In this document: one piece after another, positions 55,646 through 64,000 of the stretch
Layout of the letters: every line of letters begins with the position of its first letter
Position numbering within the stretch: position 1 is the first letter of the stretch
Assembly (NCBI GenBank): GCA_944324135.1
Contig: CALUVE010000005.1
Coordinates: forward strand, 1 to 64,000
Source of the DNA: Candidatus Gastranaerophilales bacterium
Lineage (GTDB): Bacteria; Cyanobacteriota; Vampirovibrionia; Gastranaerophilales; Gastranaerophilaceae
Direction: 5' to 3'
DNA length: 64,000 nt
Program-made: the position numbers and the translations under genes
The notes under the pieces: model-generated
The model's input: only the letters and a program-made list of their open reading frames with translations
Database searches by the model: none
What the model was told of the DNA's origin: nothing

Positions 55646-57556
55646 GTGGGCGTAAATAACGTTCAAAATATGAATAAAGCCGAGCTATATAAATTAGCGA
55701 AGCAAAAGAGCGGACAGCAGACAACTGTCTCTCAACAGTCCTGGATGACATCCACAGGCTCTATTTTCAATGCGCCGCAAGCAAGATCAGCATCAAGCAA
55801 AACACAACCTGCACCAACAGGACAAACTCAAGAAAATCAACAGCCTGAAAATAAAAAACTTGAAATGTACCAAAAACATTGGGGCGAAGAAAAAGGTTCT
55901 GAAATATACGAAAAGAAATACGGGTCAGATGATGTTCAGAATGCCCCGCAGACAAGAAATTCAAGCAGTACATCAGGCGGTGCTAAAGCCGAAGATGACC
56001 CGATGGCAAAATATGAAAATGTAGACAACGCCTCTGATGGTAAAGCTCTTGCACAAGAGGGCGACAAAATTGCATCAGACGGTCAATCTCAAGCTGAAGA
56101 AATTGAAGCTGAAGGCCAAAATTCAGAAAAAGTAAGCAAAGATGCAACCAAAACAGCAAAAGACCTCACAAAAGAAAACAAAACATTTGAAAAGAAAATA
56201 AAACAAGAACAAAAAACATTCATGCAGGCTCAAAAAGAAATTGAAAAAGCCGCAGAAGAAATAGAAAAAGCACAAGTTGAAATGGATGCGATTAACGCAG
56301 AAATCGAAAGTCTGCAGAGTGCGCAATCAAGCAGATCAATGTCAGCTTCAAGCTCATCAGACGGCGTAAGCAGCGGTTCTGATGACACTTCCAGCAAAAT
56401 TGCCGATTTGCAAACAAAAGCAAATTCACTCGGGCAGATAATGATTTCTAACGGTAAAATTATTCAAACAAAACAAAAAGTTTCTACAAAATCTTTGAAA
56501 AGCATGAATAAGATGAGTAAAACTTTCAACAAAAACAATATCAAAATCCAAAAACAACTTGAAACACAATCAACAGAACAGAGCAAAGTAATTCAGGTAG
56601 CTGAGAAACTTGACAAAGTATTCCAGACCATATCACAGGTCGGCCAGGCCTTAAAAATCGGCGGTCAGGCACTTATAGCATTAGGTTCAGCAACATCCTG
56701 GTGCGGTGTTGGTGCTGCATTGATTTCAGCAGGTTCATTTATGATGAAAGCCGGTAACGTTGTAGAACTCGTTGGTAACTACGGTACGATGGCTGCAAAC
56801 ATAACCAAGACAGCAGCGTACGCAGCTGAGGGCAACCTTGCAGGAGCTCTGCAGAGCGCAGGTACAGCAATTATGTCAGGTGCTGCTGCTATTAAAGGCA
56901 CAAAAGAATTCTCCTCAACAATGGATGCAATTAACCAGAAAGCTGAAAATGCAACCAAAAACCTCGCAGCAAATGCAGCAGCTAAAGATCTTGCAAATAC
57001 CGAACAGGCTAAAGAATTGATGGAACAAACAGGAATGAGCAAATCTGCCCTCAAGAAAGATTACAAAGCTCAGATTATGCAAAACGGAATGACTGGTGAT
57101 ACTGCTGCTGAAATGAGAGATAGTATAACAAAAGGCACAGATATTAATGGTAAATCCTTTGCGGATAGTTTCACGGCAAATGCTGATGGTCATATCACCG
57201 GAGCAAAAGACAAATTATTAATGAATAATGAAAAACTTGCCGGAAAATCCAAAAAACTTGCAAGAAAAGCAAATAAAATGGTTAAAAATGCTGCAAACAA
57301 CGATATTAACGAAATCAACAATAAATGGGCAAGTGCAATTCCGCAGTCTAAGAGCAGCAAAATGTTTGAAAACGCTAAGAAAATCGGTTCTTCACTCGCT
57401 GCAGCCGGTTCACAAATGCAAATGTACAATGATATGGCAGCTGCAGGTACAGGCAACCAAGTTGGCTATGTCGGACACAGACTCACCAATCCTGCCAGAA
57501 CAAGACAGGTTATCGCGAACATTAACAAAAGGAGATACGGCGGCGCTATTGGCTAA
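55646..57556 (+). CDS. Large coiled-coil protein with central hydrophobic segment (translocator-like)
   Basis: The start is the GTG at 55646, five bases after AGGAGA; this gives a 636-residue protein beginning MGVNNVQNMNKAEL. Residues 1-130 are polar and rich in Ser/Gln. A long coiled coil follows (about 140-245, KEIEKAAEEIEKAQVEMDAI). The hydrophobic segment (about 340-385; IGGQALIALGSATSW, VGAALISAGSFMMKAG, NVVELVGNYGTM) is flanked by helices. The C-terminal 250 residues are Ala/Lys-rich. This order resembles type III translocators (IpaB/SipB), but similarity is in layout only. No Sec signal. Its start resembles the calpain-like protein. Followed by a terminator. Confidence 0.75.
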   Translation: MGVNNVQNMNKAELYKLAKQKSGQQTTVSQQSWMTSTGSIFNAPQARSASSKTQPAPTGQTQENQQPENKKLEMYQKHWGEEKGSEIYEKKYGSDDVQNAPQTRNSSSTSGGAKAEDDPMAKYENVDNASDGKALAQEGDKIASDGQSQAEEIEAEGQNSEKVSKDATKTAKDLTKENKTFEKKIKQEQKTFMQAQKEIEKAAEEIEKAQVEMDAINAEIESLQSAQSSRSMSASSSSDGVSSGSDDTSSKIADLQTKANSLGQIMISNGKIIQTKQKVSTKSLKSMNKMSKTFNKNNIKIQKQLETQSTEQSKVIQVAEKLDKVFQTISQVGQALKIGGQALIALGSATSWCGVGAALISAGSFMMKAGNVVELVGNYGTMAANITKTAAYAAEGNLAGALQSAGTAIMSGAAAIKGTKEFSSTMDAINQKAENATKNLAANAAAKDLANTEQAKELMEQTGMSKSALKKDYKAQIMQNGMTGDTAAEMRDSITKGTDINGKSFADSFTANADGHITGAKDKLLMNNEKLAGKSKKLARKANKMVKNAANNDINEINNKWASAIPQSKSSKMFENAKKIGSSLAAAGSQMQMYNDMAAAGTGNQVGYVGHRLTNPARTRQVIANINKRRYGGAIG

Positions 57557-57570
57557 TACTTTATTCACAG

Positions 57571-57602
57571 AAAAAGACCGGTTTTTAAAAACCGGTCTTT
57601 TT
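57571..57602. terminator. Perfect palindromic terminator
   Basis: AAAAAGACCGGTTTTT at 57571-57586 is the exact complement of 57587-57602, between the translocator-like gene and the convergent adhesin gene. It can end transcription from both sides. Confidence 0.8.
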
Positions 57603-57622
57603 AGTCTTTGATAATCTTTATA

Positions 57623-60600
57623 TTACTTGTTCAGAGAGATTGCTTGATTTTCTTCAAGAAGAACGTTCATATAGAGTAATTTGTTTGCAGTTGCCTGGTC
57701 TAAGTTGATGAACTCTGCACCGGCTCTTCTATCGGTTGCTGATACAACTTTTACATCAGCTTCAATATCAAGGTCGCCGTATGAAATTTGTACAGGGATT
57801 ACATCACCGACTTTAACTTGGTTGTGGTGTTTAAGAGCGATACCGCCTCTTGAAATATCAACCAGTGATTCAATCTTGCTGTTCTGAGCCAACTCTACAG
57901 GGTTTCTGTTACCTTCAACCTGGAATCTCATATATTGACGTTTGTCAATTGTTGAGATGTTTTCATCGTAGTCTTTTCTGTAAGTCAACTTACCCATGTT
58001 ATCGTATTCGGTAACTTCATCGTCATCAGAGTCAGCATCAGCATCAGCATCGGCATCTGCGTCAGCATCGGCATCTGCATCGGCATCAGCATCGGCATCT
58101 GCATCTGCGTCAGCGTCAGCATCAGCGTCTGCATCGGCATCGGCATCAGCGTCAGCATCAGCATCGGCATCGGCATCAGCGTCAGCATCAGCATCTGCAT
58201 CAGCGTCTGCATCAGCATCAGCATCTGCATCAGCATCAGCATCTGCATCTGCATCAGCGTCTGCATCGGCATCTGCGTCAGCATCGGCATCAGCATCAGC
58301 ATCAGCATCAGCATCAGCATCGGCATCAGCATCGGCATCGGCATCAGCGTCTGCATCTGCATCGGCGTCAGCATCGGCATCAGCATCTGCATCAGCATCA
58401 GCATCAGCATCAGCGTCTGCATCAGCATCAGCGTCAGCATCGGCGTCTGCATCAGCATCAGCATCAGCATCGGCATCAGCATCTGCATCAGCATCAGCAT
58501 CAGCGTCTGCATCAGCATCAGCGTCTGCATCAGCATCAGCATCAGCATCAGCATCGGCATCGGCATCAGCATCAGCATCAGCATCAGCATCGGCATCAGC
58601 ATCAGCATCAGCATCGGCATCTGCATCTGCGTCAGCATCAGCGTCAGCATCAGCATCTGCATCGGCGTCAGCATCGGCATCTGCATCGGCGTCAGCGTCA
58701 GCGTCAGCGTCTGCATCAGCATCAGCATCGGCATCAGCATCAGCATCAGCATCAGCGTCTGCGTCAGCATCAGCGTCTGCATCAGCATCAGCATCAGCAT
58801 CAGCGTCTGCATCAGCGTCAGCGTCTGCATCAGCATCAGCGTCAGCGTCTGCATCAGCGTCAGCGTCTGCATCAGCATCAGCGTCTGCATCGGCATCTGC
58901 ATCTGCATCAGCGTCAGCATCAGCATCAGCATCGGCATCTGCATCTGCATCTGCGTCAGCATCAGCGTCAGCATCAGCATCAGCGTCTGCATCAGCATCA
59001 GCGTCTGCATCGGCATCTGCGTCTGCATCAGCATCAGCGTCAGCATCAGCATCGGCGTCTGCATCTGCATCTGCATCAGCATCTGCGTCTGCATCAGCAT
59101 CTGCATCGGCGTCAGCATCGGCATCAGCGTCTGCGTCAGCATCGGCATCGGCGTCTGCATCTGCATCAGCATCTGCGTCTGCATCAGCATCTGCATCGGC
59201 GTCTGCATCTGCATCAGCATCTGCGTCTGCATCAGCATCTGCGTCAGCGTCTGCGTCTGCGTCAGCATCAGCGTCAGCATCAGCATCTGCGTCAGCATCA
59301 GCATCTGCGTCTGCGTCTGCGTCTGCGTCAGCATCAGCGTCAGCATCAGCATCTGCGTCAGCGTCTGCGTCAGCATCAGCGTCAGCGTCAGCATCTGCAT
59401 CGGCATCAGCGTCAGCATCAGCATCAGCATCAGCGTCTGCGTCAGCATCAGCGTCTGCGTCAGCATCTGCATCTGAGTCTAATGGCATTTCATCGTCACC
59501 ATAATAATTTCTTTCATCTTCATCACGACCAATTGCAGTTACATCTTCAGGTCTTACTGCTTTTGCAGTTAAAGTTAAATCTTCACCTTCGATTTCGTTT
59601 GTGCTGTCATCAGCAACTCTTGTACCGTAATTGTCTTTTCCTAATGAAATATAAACACCGTCAGCGTAAATATTATCAGCAGTGATAGTCATTTCGCCGC
59701 CGTCCTGGAGGCTGCCGTTTTCAACTTTAACAATTGAATCAGCCCAGTTTTTATCAACTCTTGTATTTTTGTTAATATCTAAAGCTTTTAATTCAACATT
59801 TTTCGGTTTAACATTGCTGTTTGGACCATAGTAATCAACCGGAGTATTAGGAACTGAACCTAAGTTTTCAATGTTCAATTCAGCACCGCGGGTTGTAATG
59901 TTCAAATCTTTTGCGGCAGTTGTTTCTTTTACGTTAACATTACCTGCAAATTCTGCATTGATGCTGCCGTTTTTAGCAATCATTGTATTTACATTTGTTT
60001 CGCTGTAAGCATCGCTGTGACCTTTAATATTAATATCGTTGATAGCTAAAGCGTTGAATTCATAGTTGTCAGCATCAGTCTGGTTGAAAGTTAATTTGTT
60101 GTTTTTCTCACCGATGTTGCCGCTTGCGATTAAGGAAACACCAGTACCTTGAACGTTTGCTTTGCTAGAATCAGAAGAAGCGTTCAAGATTGAGTAAGGA
60201 GTTTGACCTTTAGTTGAAGAATCAGCAAGAAGTGCAACCTGACCGTCTGCAATGATGCTGTCAACATTCATATTAGAATCTTTGCTAGCCATATTGATTG
60301 ACAGGTTGTTGCCAGAATTTTTTGTATCGGTTGTAGTTGCATTAACTTTGCCCTGTACGTTGATGTTAACTGATTTTGTCAAATCTCTTGCATCAGGTCC
60401 AATGCCATCGTTGTGGAAAGTACCGATTTTGCCGTTTTTAACATCAATGTTTAAGTTGTTACCTGCTTTTAATAAAGTTTTGTCATAACCTGCATTTAAC
60501 AAATTACCGTTTTCAAGGTTGATGTTGATGTTGTTTCTTGCATCCAGGTTGTTGTTAACAGAAGCACCACCGATAACTACATCTGAATTGCTGTTTTTAA

Positions 60601-61516
60601 CTTTGATGTTGTTGCCAGTAACTTTACCGTTAACTTTGATACCTTGAGAACCAGCGTTTGTCAGGATTGTATTATCACCGGCGTTTTGAACTTTTGCAGC
60701 TGATGCGATTTTGATACCGCCGTTTGCGCCGTTTGTAAGTTCAACGTTGCCGCTGTTTGCCATATTTTTAACTGCACCGTTAACTTCAATTCCGTTTGAA
60801 GTTTTGATTACGATATTTCCGTTTTCAGCAGCGAACTGATTGCCGCTTGTTGCTTCTGTATTAACCAATTGAGAAAATAAAGCGTTTGCCTGAGCTGCTG
60901 AGTTGAATACATCTGTGTTACCTTTAACACCTGACATAATTCCTGCATTTGCACCGATTGTTGCAGTTTTTGCAAGAACTTCAACATCTCCTCTGGAAAT
61001 AACTTTACCATTGATTGTTACATTGGAAGTACCGTCTTTTACCATTGCTAAGTCTTGAGTAAGGAAATTTTTCTTATAATTTTTGAAATCATCGGAATTC
61101 GGGGTATAAACAGCTAAAGAACCAACGTTGAGAACACCTGATGCTCCTACAACCATACCGTTAGGTGAAACGAATACAGCCTGTCCGTTGTAGAAGTTGC
61201 CGTCTCTCATAGAATTAACAATACCATTGATGTTAATCTGGTTATCAACAAGGTTTACAAATCTTTCAAGATTTTTTGCACCGTATTTGAAAATAAGGTT
61301 TGCAATATCGCCTTCAGAAAGATTGAAGTCTTTATATTGTCTGAAACCTGTTGTCCCGTTAACTGCGCTAGGATTGATGTCGAAAACACCATTGTTGCCG
61401 GTTACACCTGTGATAGTGCTTGCCATTACATTTAAAGCCATTGTTTGATGAGCTAAGAAACATACTGTGAGCAGTGATGCTACAAGCTTTCTTTTGTTAA
61501 TTTTTCCGTGATCCAT
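57623..61516 (-). CDS. Filamentous adhesin with (Asp-Ala)240 stalk and PilZ-like C-terminal domain
   Basis: A 1297-residue secreted adhesin in three parts. Residues 1-32 are a signal peptide ([20 protein letters not shown] with [12 protein letters not shown]). Residues 33-680 follow the filamentous hemagglutinin/LktA layout with [20 protein letters not shown], then repeated beta-helix-like Asn/Gly-rich units. Residues 682-1162 are 481 residues of strict Asp-Ala alternation. Residues 1163-1297 hold a PilZ-like domain with RxxxR (R1193-R1197, RQYMR) and DISRGG at 1220-1225. PilZ domains normally bind cyclic di-GMP in the cytoplasm, so one behind a secreted stalk is unusual. The start is the ATG at 61516 after GAAAGGAAGTACAGC. 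Confidence 0.88.
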   Translation of the reverse strand: MDHGKINKRKLVASLLTVCFLAHQTMALNVMASTITGVTGNNGVFDINPSAVNGTTGFRQYKDFNLSEGDIANLIFKYGAKNLERFVNLVDNQININGIVNSMRDGNFYNGQAVFVSPNGMVVGASGVLNVGSLAVYTPNSDDFKNYKKNFLTQDLAMVKDGTSNVTINGKVISRGDVEVLAKTATIGANAGIMSGVKGNTDVFNSAAQANALFSQLVNTEATSGNQFAAENGNIVIKTSNGIEVNGAVKNMANSGNVELTNGANGGIKIASAAKVQNAGDNTILTNAGSQGIKVNGKVTGNNIKVKNSNSDVVIGGASVNNNLDARNNININLENGNLLNAGYDKTLLKAGNNLNIDVKNGKIGTFHNDGIGPDARDLTKSVNINVQGKVNATTTDTKNSGNNLSINMASKDSNMNVDSIIADGQVALLADSSTKGQTPYSILNASSDSSKANVQGTGVSLIASGNIGEKNNKLTFNQTDADNYEFNALAINDINIKGHSDAYSETNVNTMIAKNGSINAEFAGNVNVKETTAAKDLNITTRGAELNIENLGSVPNTPVDYYGPNSNVKPKNVELKALDINKNTRVDKNWADSIVKVENGSLQDGGEMTITADNIYADGVYISLGKDNYGTRVADDSTNEIEGEDLTLTAKAVRPEDVTAIGRDEDERNYYGDDEMPLDSDADADADADADADADADADADADADADADADADADADADADADADADADADADADADADADADADADADADADADADADADADADADADADADADADADADADADADADADADADADADADADADADADADADADADADADADADADADADADADADADADADADADADADADADADADADADADADADADADADADADADADADADADADADADADADADADADADADADADADADADADADADADADADADADADADADADADADADADADADADADADADADADADADADADADADADADADADADADADADADADADADADADADADADADADADADADADADADADADADADADADADADADADADADADADADADADADADADADADADADADADADADADADADADADADADADADADADADADADADADADADADADADADADADADADADADADADADADADADADADADADSDDDEVTEYDNMGKLTYRKDYDENISTIDKRQYMRFQVEGNRNPVELAQNSKIESLVDISRGGIALKHHNQVKVGDVIPVQISYGDLDIEADVKVVSATDRRAGAEFINLDQATANKLLYMNVLLEENQAISLNK
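58031..59473 (-). repeat. 1443-base (Asp-Ala)n codon repeat
   Basis: On the minus strand GAY-GCN codons alternate without a change in amino acid for 481 codons. Asp is encoded by GAT or GAC, and Ala by GCT, GCC or GCA; I saw no GCG. Synonymous differences are scattered along the array rather than arranged in long identical blocks. The other reading frames of the same DNA are also free of stop codons. Confidence 0.95.
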
Positions 61517-61732
61517 GCTGTACTTCCTTTCAATTTTTCCCAAATTTTTTAACTATTTATATTCCGTGTACTCTTAATTTTATCAAGAGGGTTTTCTTTT
61601 TTCTAGTAATTTTTTAATTTATTACAATTAATTAACATGCTTTTTGAATGTATATTTATATAAAAAACCGGACAAAAAAAATATTGCTCTTTTGTAACAA
61701 AATATTACAGCAAATAATATATCAAATATATA

Positions 61733-61764
61733 ATAAAGAGGTAATGTACATATTACCTCTTTAT
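61733..61764 (-). terminator. Terminator after the second adhesin gene
   Basis: ATAAAGAGGTAAT (61733-61745) and ATTACCTCTTTAT (61752-61764) form a 13-bp stem 28 bases past the stop of the partial adhesin at 61793, isolating it from the adhesin at 57623. Confidence 0.75.
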
Positions 61765-61792
61765 CTTTTGACTATCTTTTTTGAAAATTTTA

Positions 61793-64000
61793 TTATTCTT
61801 CAGAATCAGATGGTTTGTTGATATCAGAAACTTCGCCATAGATTGCAAGTTCACCCTCTTTATTCAAGAATTGAACTACATCTTCCGTAGAAGTGACTTT
61901 GCCGCTTATTATTGTTCCTTTTTCGCCTGTGTTTACAAATCTGATGTTTTTGTCATTGTTTATTTCTGCATTTACACCAACTGAAATTCCTGTGCCGTAG
62001 TTTGAAATTACAACAGAATCAGATTCATTATTTATCTTGCCGTTGATGTACAAACCGCCGTCATTATTAATAGCCGTGAATTTCTTTGTATCAAATGAAC
62101 CGTTAAGGGTCATACCGTCACTGCCTGAGTTTTTGATTAGCATATCGCCTGTTGATGAAATCACAGCATCTTCTCCGATATACAAACCTGTACCGTCATT
62201 TGTAATGTTGATTGATGAACCGTCAGCTCCGGAAGTGATAATATTTCCCTCTTTAATATCAAGGCTTCCTGCTTTGTTTGTAATTTTTATCAAATCGTCA
62301 CCGAGGACAGTACCGTTGATTATAGTACCTTCGCTGCCTGTGTTTGTAACATCAACACGTTTTGCGACAGTTTTTCCTGAAAGACGAAGATTATTGCTGT
62401 TATTTTTTATTATAAGCTTGTCCCCGCTTGTCAAATCTCCATTGCTGACCATTCCGCCTTTTGTGTTGATGATAGTTGTAGAACCGGATTGGGCAATCAT
62501 ATTATTGTTGTCATCCAAACTTCCGTAACTGCTAATTTGACCGTTATGGATTATGCCGTTTTCACCAAAGTTCTGAATCGTCAAGTCACCGTTTTCTGCT
62601 GCGATATAAGAATCTTTGTCCGTTACAAAAGAATAAGTTGCATTAGATAATTTAAGGTCACCGTCTTTTGTATAAACAGTACCGTTAACTTTAAATCCGC
62701 CGTCTTTGTTGATGATTGTAGTATTTCCGTTTGTCAAAATGCTTCCATCTACTGTTGTGCCGTGCTCGCCATAGTTCAAAATTGTTGTTGTTCCGCTATT
62801 ATTGGCAACAGAGCTTTCATAGCCGAAATTAAGTGCGCCGTCGCCTTTATTTGTAATTCCAAGCTTGCCGTTTGAGTTTTCTATTGAACCGTTAACTTCC
62901 ATATTGCCGTCATAGTTCAAGAGAGTTGTATTACCGCTATTTGCAATTTTGCCGTTGAATTGTGCGCCGTTCGGTCCGAAATTCTGGACGAAAACTGCTC
63001 CGTTGTGGTTCACAACCGACTCATCAGTAATTTCCATGCCGGCACCTGAATTATTCATATTCAATGCGCCTGATGTGTTGAATTTTGCGCCAACTGTCAA
63101 CTTGCCGCCTTTATTTGTTATAACGGTTGATTTTGTGTTTTCAATCTCTCCGTTTACTGTCATCCCGTAACTTCCTGAACTTAACAAACGGATAACGCCG
63201 TCATTTGAAAGTTTTGCGTCTGATTTTACATCAAGACTGACCCCCTCATTTGTTATCAAAAGATTTCCGCCTTTATTTGAAATATTACCTGAAATTTTCA
63301 TACGGCTTGCAGTATTTTTAATTGTTGTTGCACCGTTTTCATTAGTTATATTTCCGGAAACCTCCATTTCATTATTATTGTTTGAGAGAAGTATATTTCC
63401 TTTTTTAGTTGAAATATTACCATCAATATAAGCACCGTTTTTGCCATTGTTTGTCATTGTAATGTTGCCTTTGGTGCTTATGTCGCCGCTTACCTTTAAT
63501 GAACCGTTATTGTTCGTAACTATTATATTTCCGTTAGCGTTTTCTATTTTCCCGCCAAGGAGGGTATTATGAGACCCCTCGTTTGTAATCGTTATATGTC
63601 CTTTGCCAAAATTTTTGATAGTTCCTGCAGTACTGACTTTGCCGTTAGTGGTGTCACTTTTTATTACAATTTTACCGTTTTCTGCAGCAAAAGAATTTGC
63701 GTTTTTAACATCAATATTGACCAGTCTGCTGAAAATATTTTCAGCCTGCTTTGAAGAAGTAATAGCAGATGAATATTTAACACCAGCCAGCACCTGTGAA
63801 GATGCACCAAGTTCTACATCTCTGCCAAGTAATTCAATACCGCTCCTTGAAATAACTTTGCCGTCTATAGCAATATCTGCCTTGCCTGAGGCTATTGAAT
63901 TCAAATCCTGAGTTTTGTAATTGTTCTTGTAATTTCTATAATCGCTGCTTGATGGAGTATAAACAGCAAGAGAACCAACGTTCAATACACCTGATGCGCC
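61793..64000 (-). CDS. Second filamentous adhesin, LktA-type, partial
   Basis: The reading frame is open to the right edge, so the N-terminus is missing. The 735 visible residues begin [20 protein letters not shown], matching the equivalent region of the adhesin at 57623 (both have [16 protein letters not shown]), so the two are paralogues. Then follow about 20 repeats of a beta-helix-like unit with alternating NxGxxT/INGxI and ITNxG patterns (KGNILLSNNNNEMEVSGNIT). The C-terminus ends DINKPSDSEE with no stalk, PilZ or anchor domain. Probably secreted in the same way as its neighbour. Confidence 0.88.
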   Translation of the reverse strand, partial: GASGVLNVGSLAVYTPSSSDYRNYKNNYKTQDLNSIASGKADIAIDGKVISRSGIELLGRDVELGASSQVLAGVKYSSAITSSKQAENIFSRLVNIDVKNANSFAAENGKIVIKSDTTNGKVSTAGTIKNFGKGHITITNEGSHNTLLGGKIENANGNIIVTNNNGSLKVSGDISTKGNITMTNNGKNGAYIDGNISTKKGNILLSNNNNEMEVSGNITNENGATTIKNTASRMKISGNISNKGGNLLITNEGVSLDVKSDAKLSNDGVIRLLSSGSYGMTVNGEIENTKSTVITNKGGKLTVGAKFNTSGALNMNNSGAGMEITDESVVNHNGAVFVQNFGPNGAQFNGKIANSGNTTLLNYDGNMEVNGSIENSNGKLGITNKGDGALNFGYESSVANNSGTTTILNYGEHGTTVDGSILTNGNTTIINKDGGFKVNGTVYTKDGDLKLSNATYSFVTDKDSYIAAENGDLTIQNFGENGIIHNGQISSYGSLDDNNNMIAQSGSTTIINTKGGMVSNGDLTSGDKLIIKNNSNNLRLSGKTVAKRVDVTNTGSEGTIINGTVLGDDLIKITNKAGSLDIKEGNIITSGADGSSINITNDGTGLYIGEDAVISSTGDMLIKNSGSDGMTLNGSFDTKKFTAINNDGGLYINGKINNESDSVVISNYGTGISVGVNAEINNDKNIRFVNTGEKGTIISGKVTSTEDVVQFLNKEGELAIYGEVSDINKPSDSEE

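Noticed and set aside
57985..59472. Minus-strand frame reading Met-Leu-Thr-Gln repeats
   Set aside because: A second reading frame of the same repeat inside the adhesin gene, with no start signal and no domain.
58031..59473. CRISPR array or VNTR locus
   Set aside because: There are no unique spacers of constant length between identical repeats; the units are 6-base codon pairs inside a coding sequence.
57996..59504. Plus-strand open frame of about 500 codons reading Ala-Ser repeats
   Set aside because: It is the complement of the Asp-Ala repeat. A repeat of GCN/GAY codons leaves all frames without stops. It has no ribosome site or flanking domain, and the minus-strand gene accounts for the DNA.

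Overview
The window looks like a chromosomal segment of a low-GC, fermentative, non-photosynthetic relative of the cyanobacteria (Vampirovibrionia/Melainabacteria, probably gut Gastranaerophilales). This is inferred from several features together. The atpD-atpC pair is encoded away from other ATP synthase genes, as in cyanobacteria. There is a MinCDE system, a four-domain S1 protein, LPS-type sugar genes, a flagellar-type export apparatus, a fermentative AdhE start at the left edge, LktA-type filamentous adhesins, and several small orphan proteins that begin with a short Phe-containing motif. No photosynthesis genes, tRNA, rRNA, CRISPR array or transposase was seen.

Layout. Positions 1-8.6 kb hold the adhE start, an orphan gene, a GT2 glycosyltransferase, a repeat-rich spacer (2.96-3.5 kb), a KdsC-like phosphatase/TPR/aspartate kinase/membrane protein operon and a lone sensor kinase. 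Positions 8.7-19.6 kb hold a DnaJ-like chaperone and the ribosomal protein cluster rpsJ to rplR on the minus strand. That cluster is interrupted by a terminator after rpsH, carries an orphan gene between rplF and rplR, and stops without rpsE. Positions 19.9-24.8 kb hold two lytic-transglycosylase-like proteins flanking minC-minD-minE. Positions 24.9-30.4 kb hold a Nudix regulator-like gene, secG, tcdA, an SDR, a GT9 and a yifB/comM ATPase. Positions 30.5-34.3 kb hold atpD-atpC followed by two half-size chromate transporters, then yidD. Positions 34.3-40.5 kb hold fliE-fliF-X-fliH-flhA, where X sits at the fliG position but does not read as FliG. Positions 40.9-45.3 kb hold a dCMP deaminase, two glycosyltransferases and a stand-alone AICAR transformylase domain. 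Positions 45.5-49.3 kb hold orphan coiled-coil and glycine-rich proteins. Positions 49.5-57.6 kb hold rpsA, valS, a calpain-like protease, fabI and a large translocator-like protein. Positions 57.6-64 kb hold two filamentous adhesins.

The most interesting content is of two kinds. First, one adhesin has a signal peptide and a hemagglutinin-type N-terminal half, followed by 481 residues of strictly alternating Asp-Ala and a C-terminal PilZ-like domain. I know of no described protein with this layout. Second, several genes could together form a flagellar-type secretion system used for something other than, or besides, swimming. They are the basal body and export genes (with FliG replaced), two paralogous proteins sharing N- and C-terminal helices around a variable middle (like filament or needle subunits), two hydrophobic proteins resembling translocators, and EF-hand-bearing calpain-like and lysozyme-like proteins without classical signal peptides. 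This second reading is inference. Direct evidence is limited to sequence architecture and proximity.
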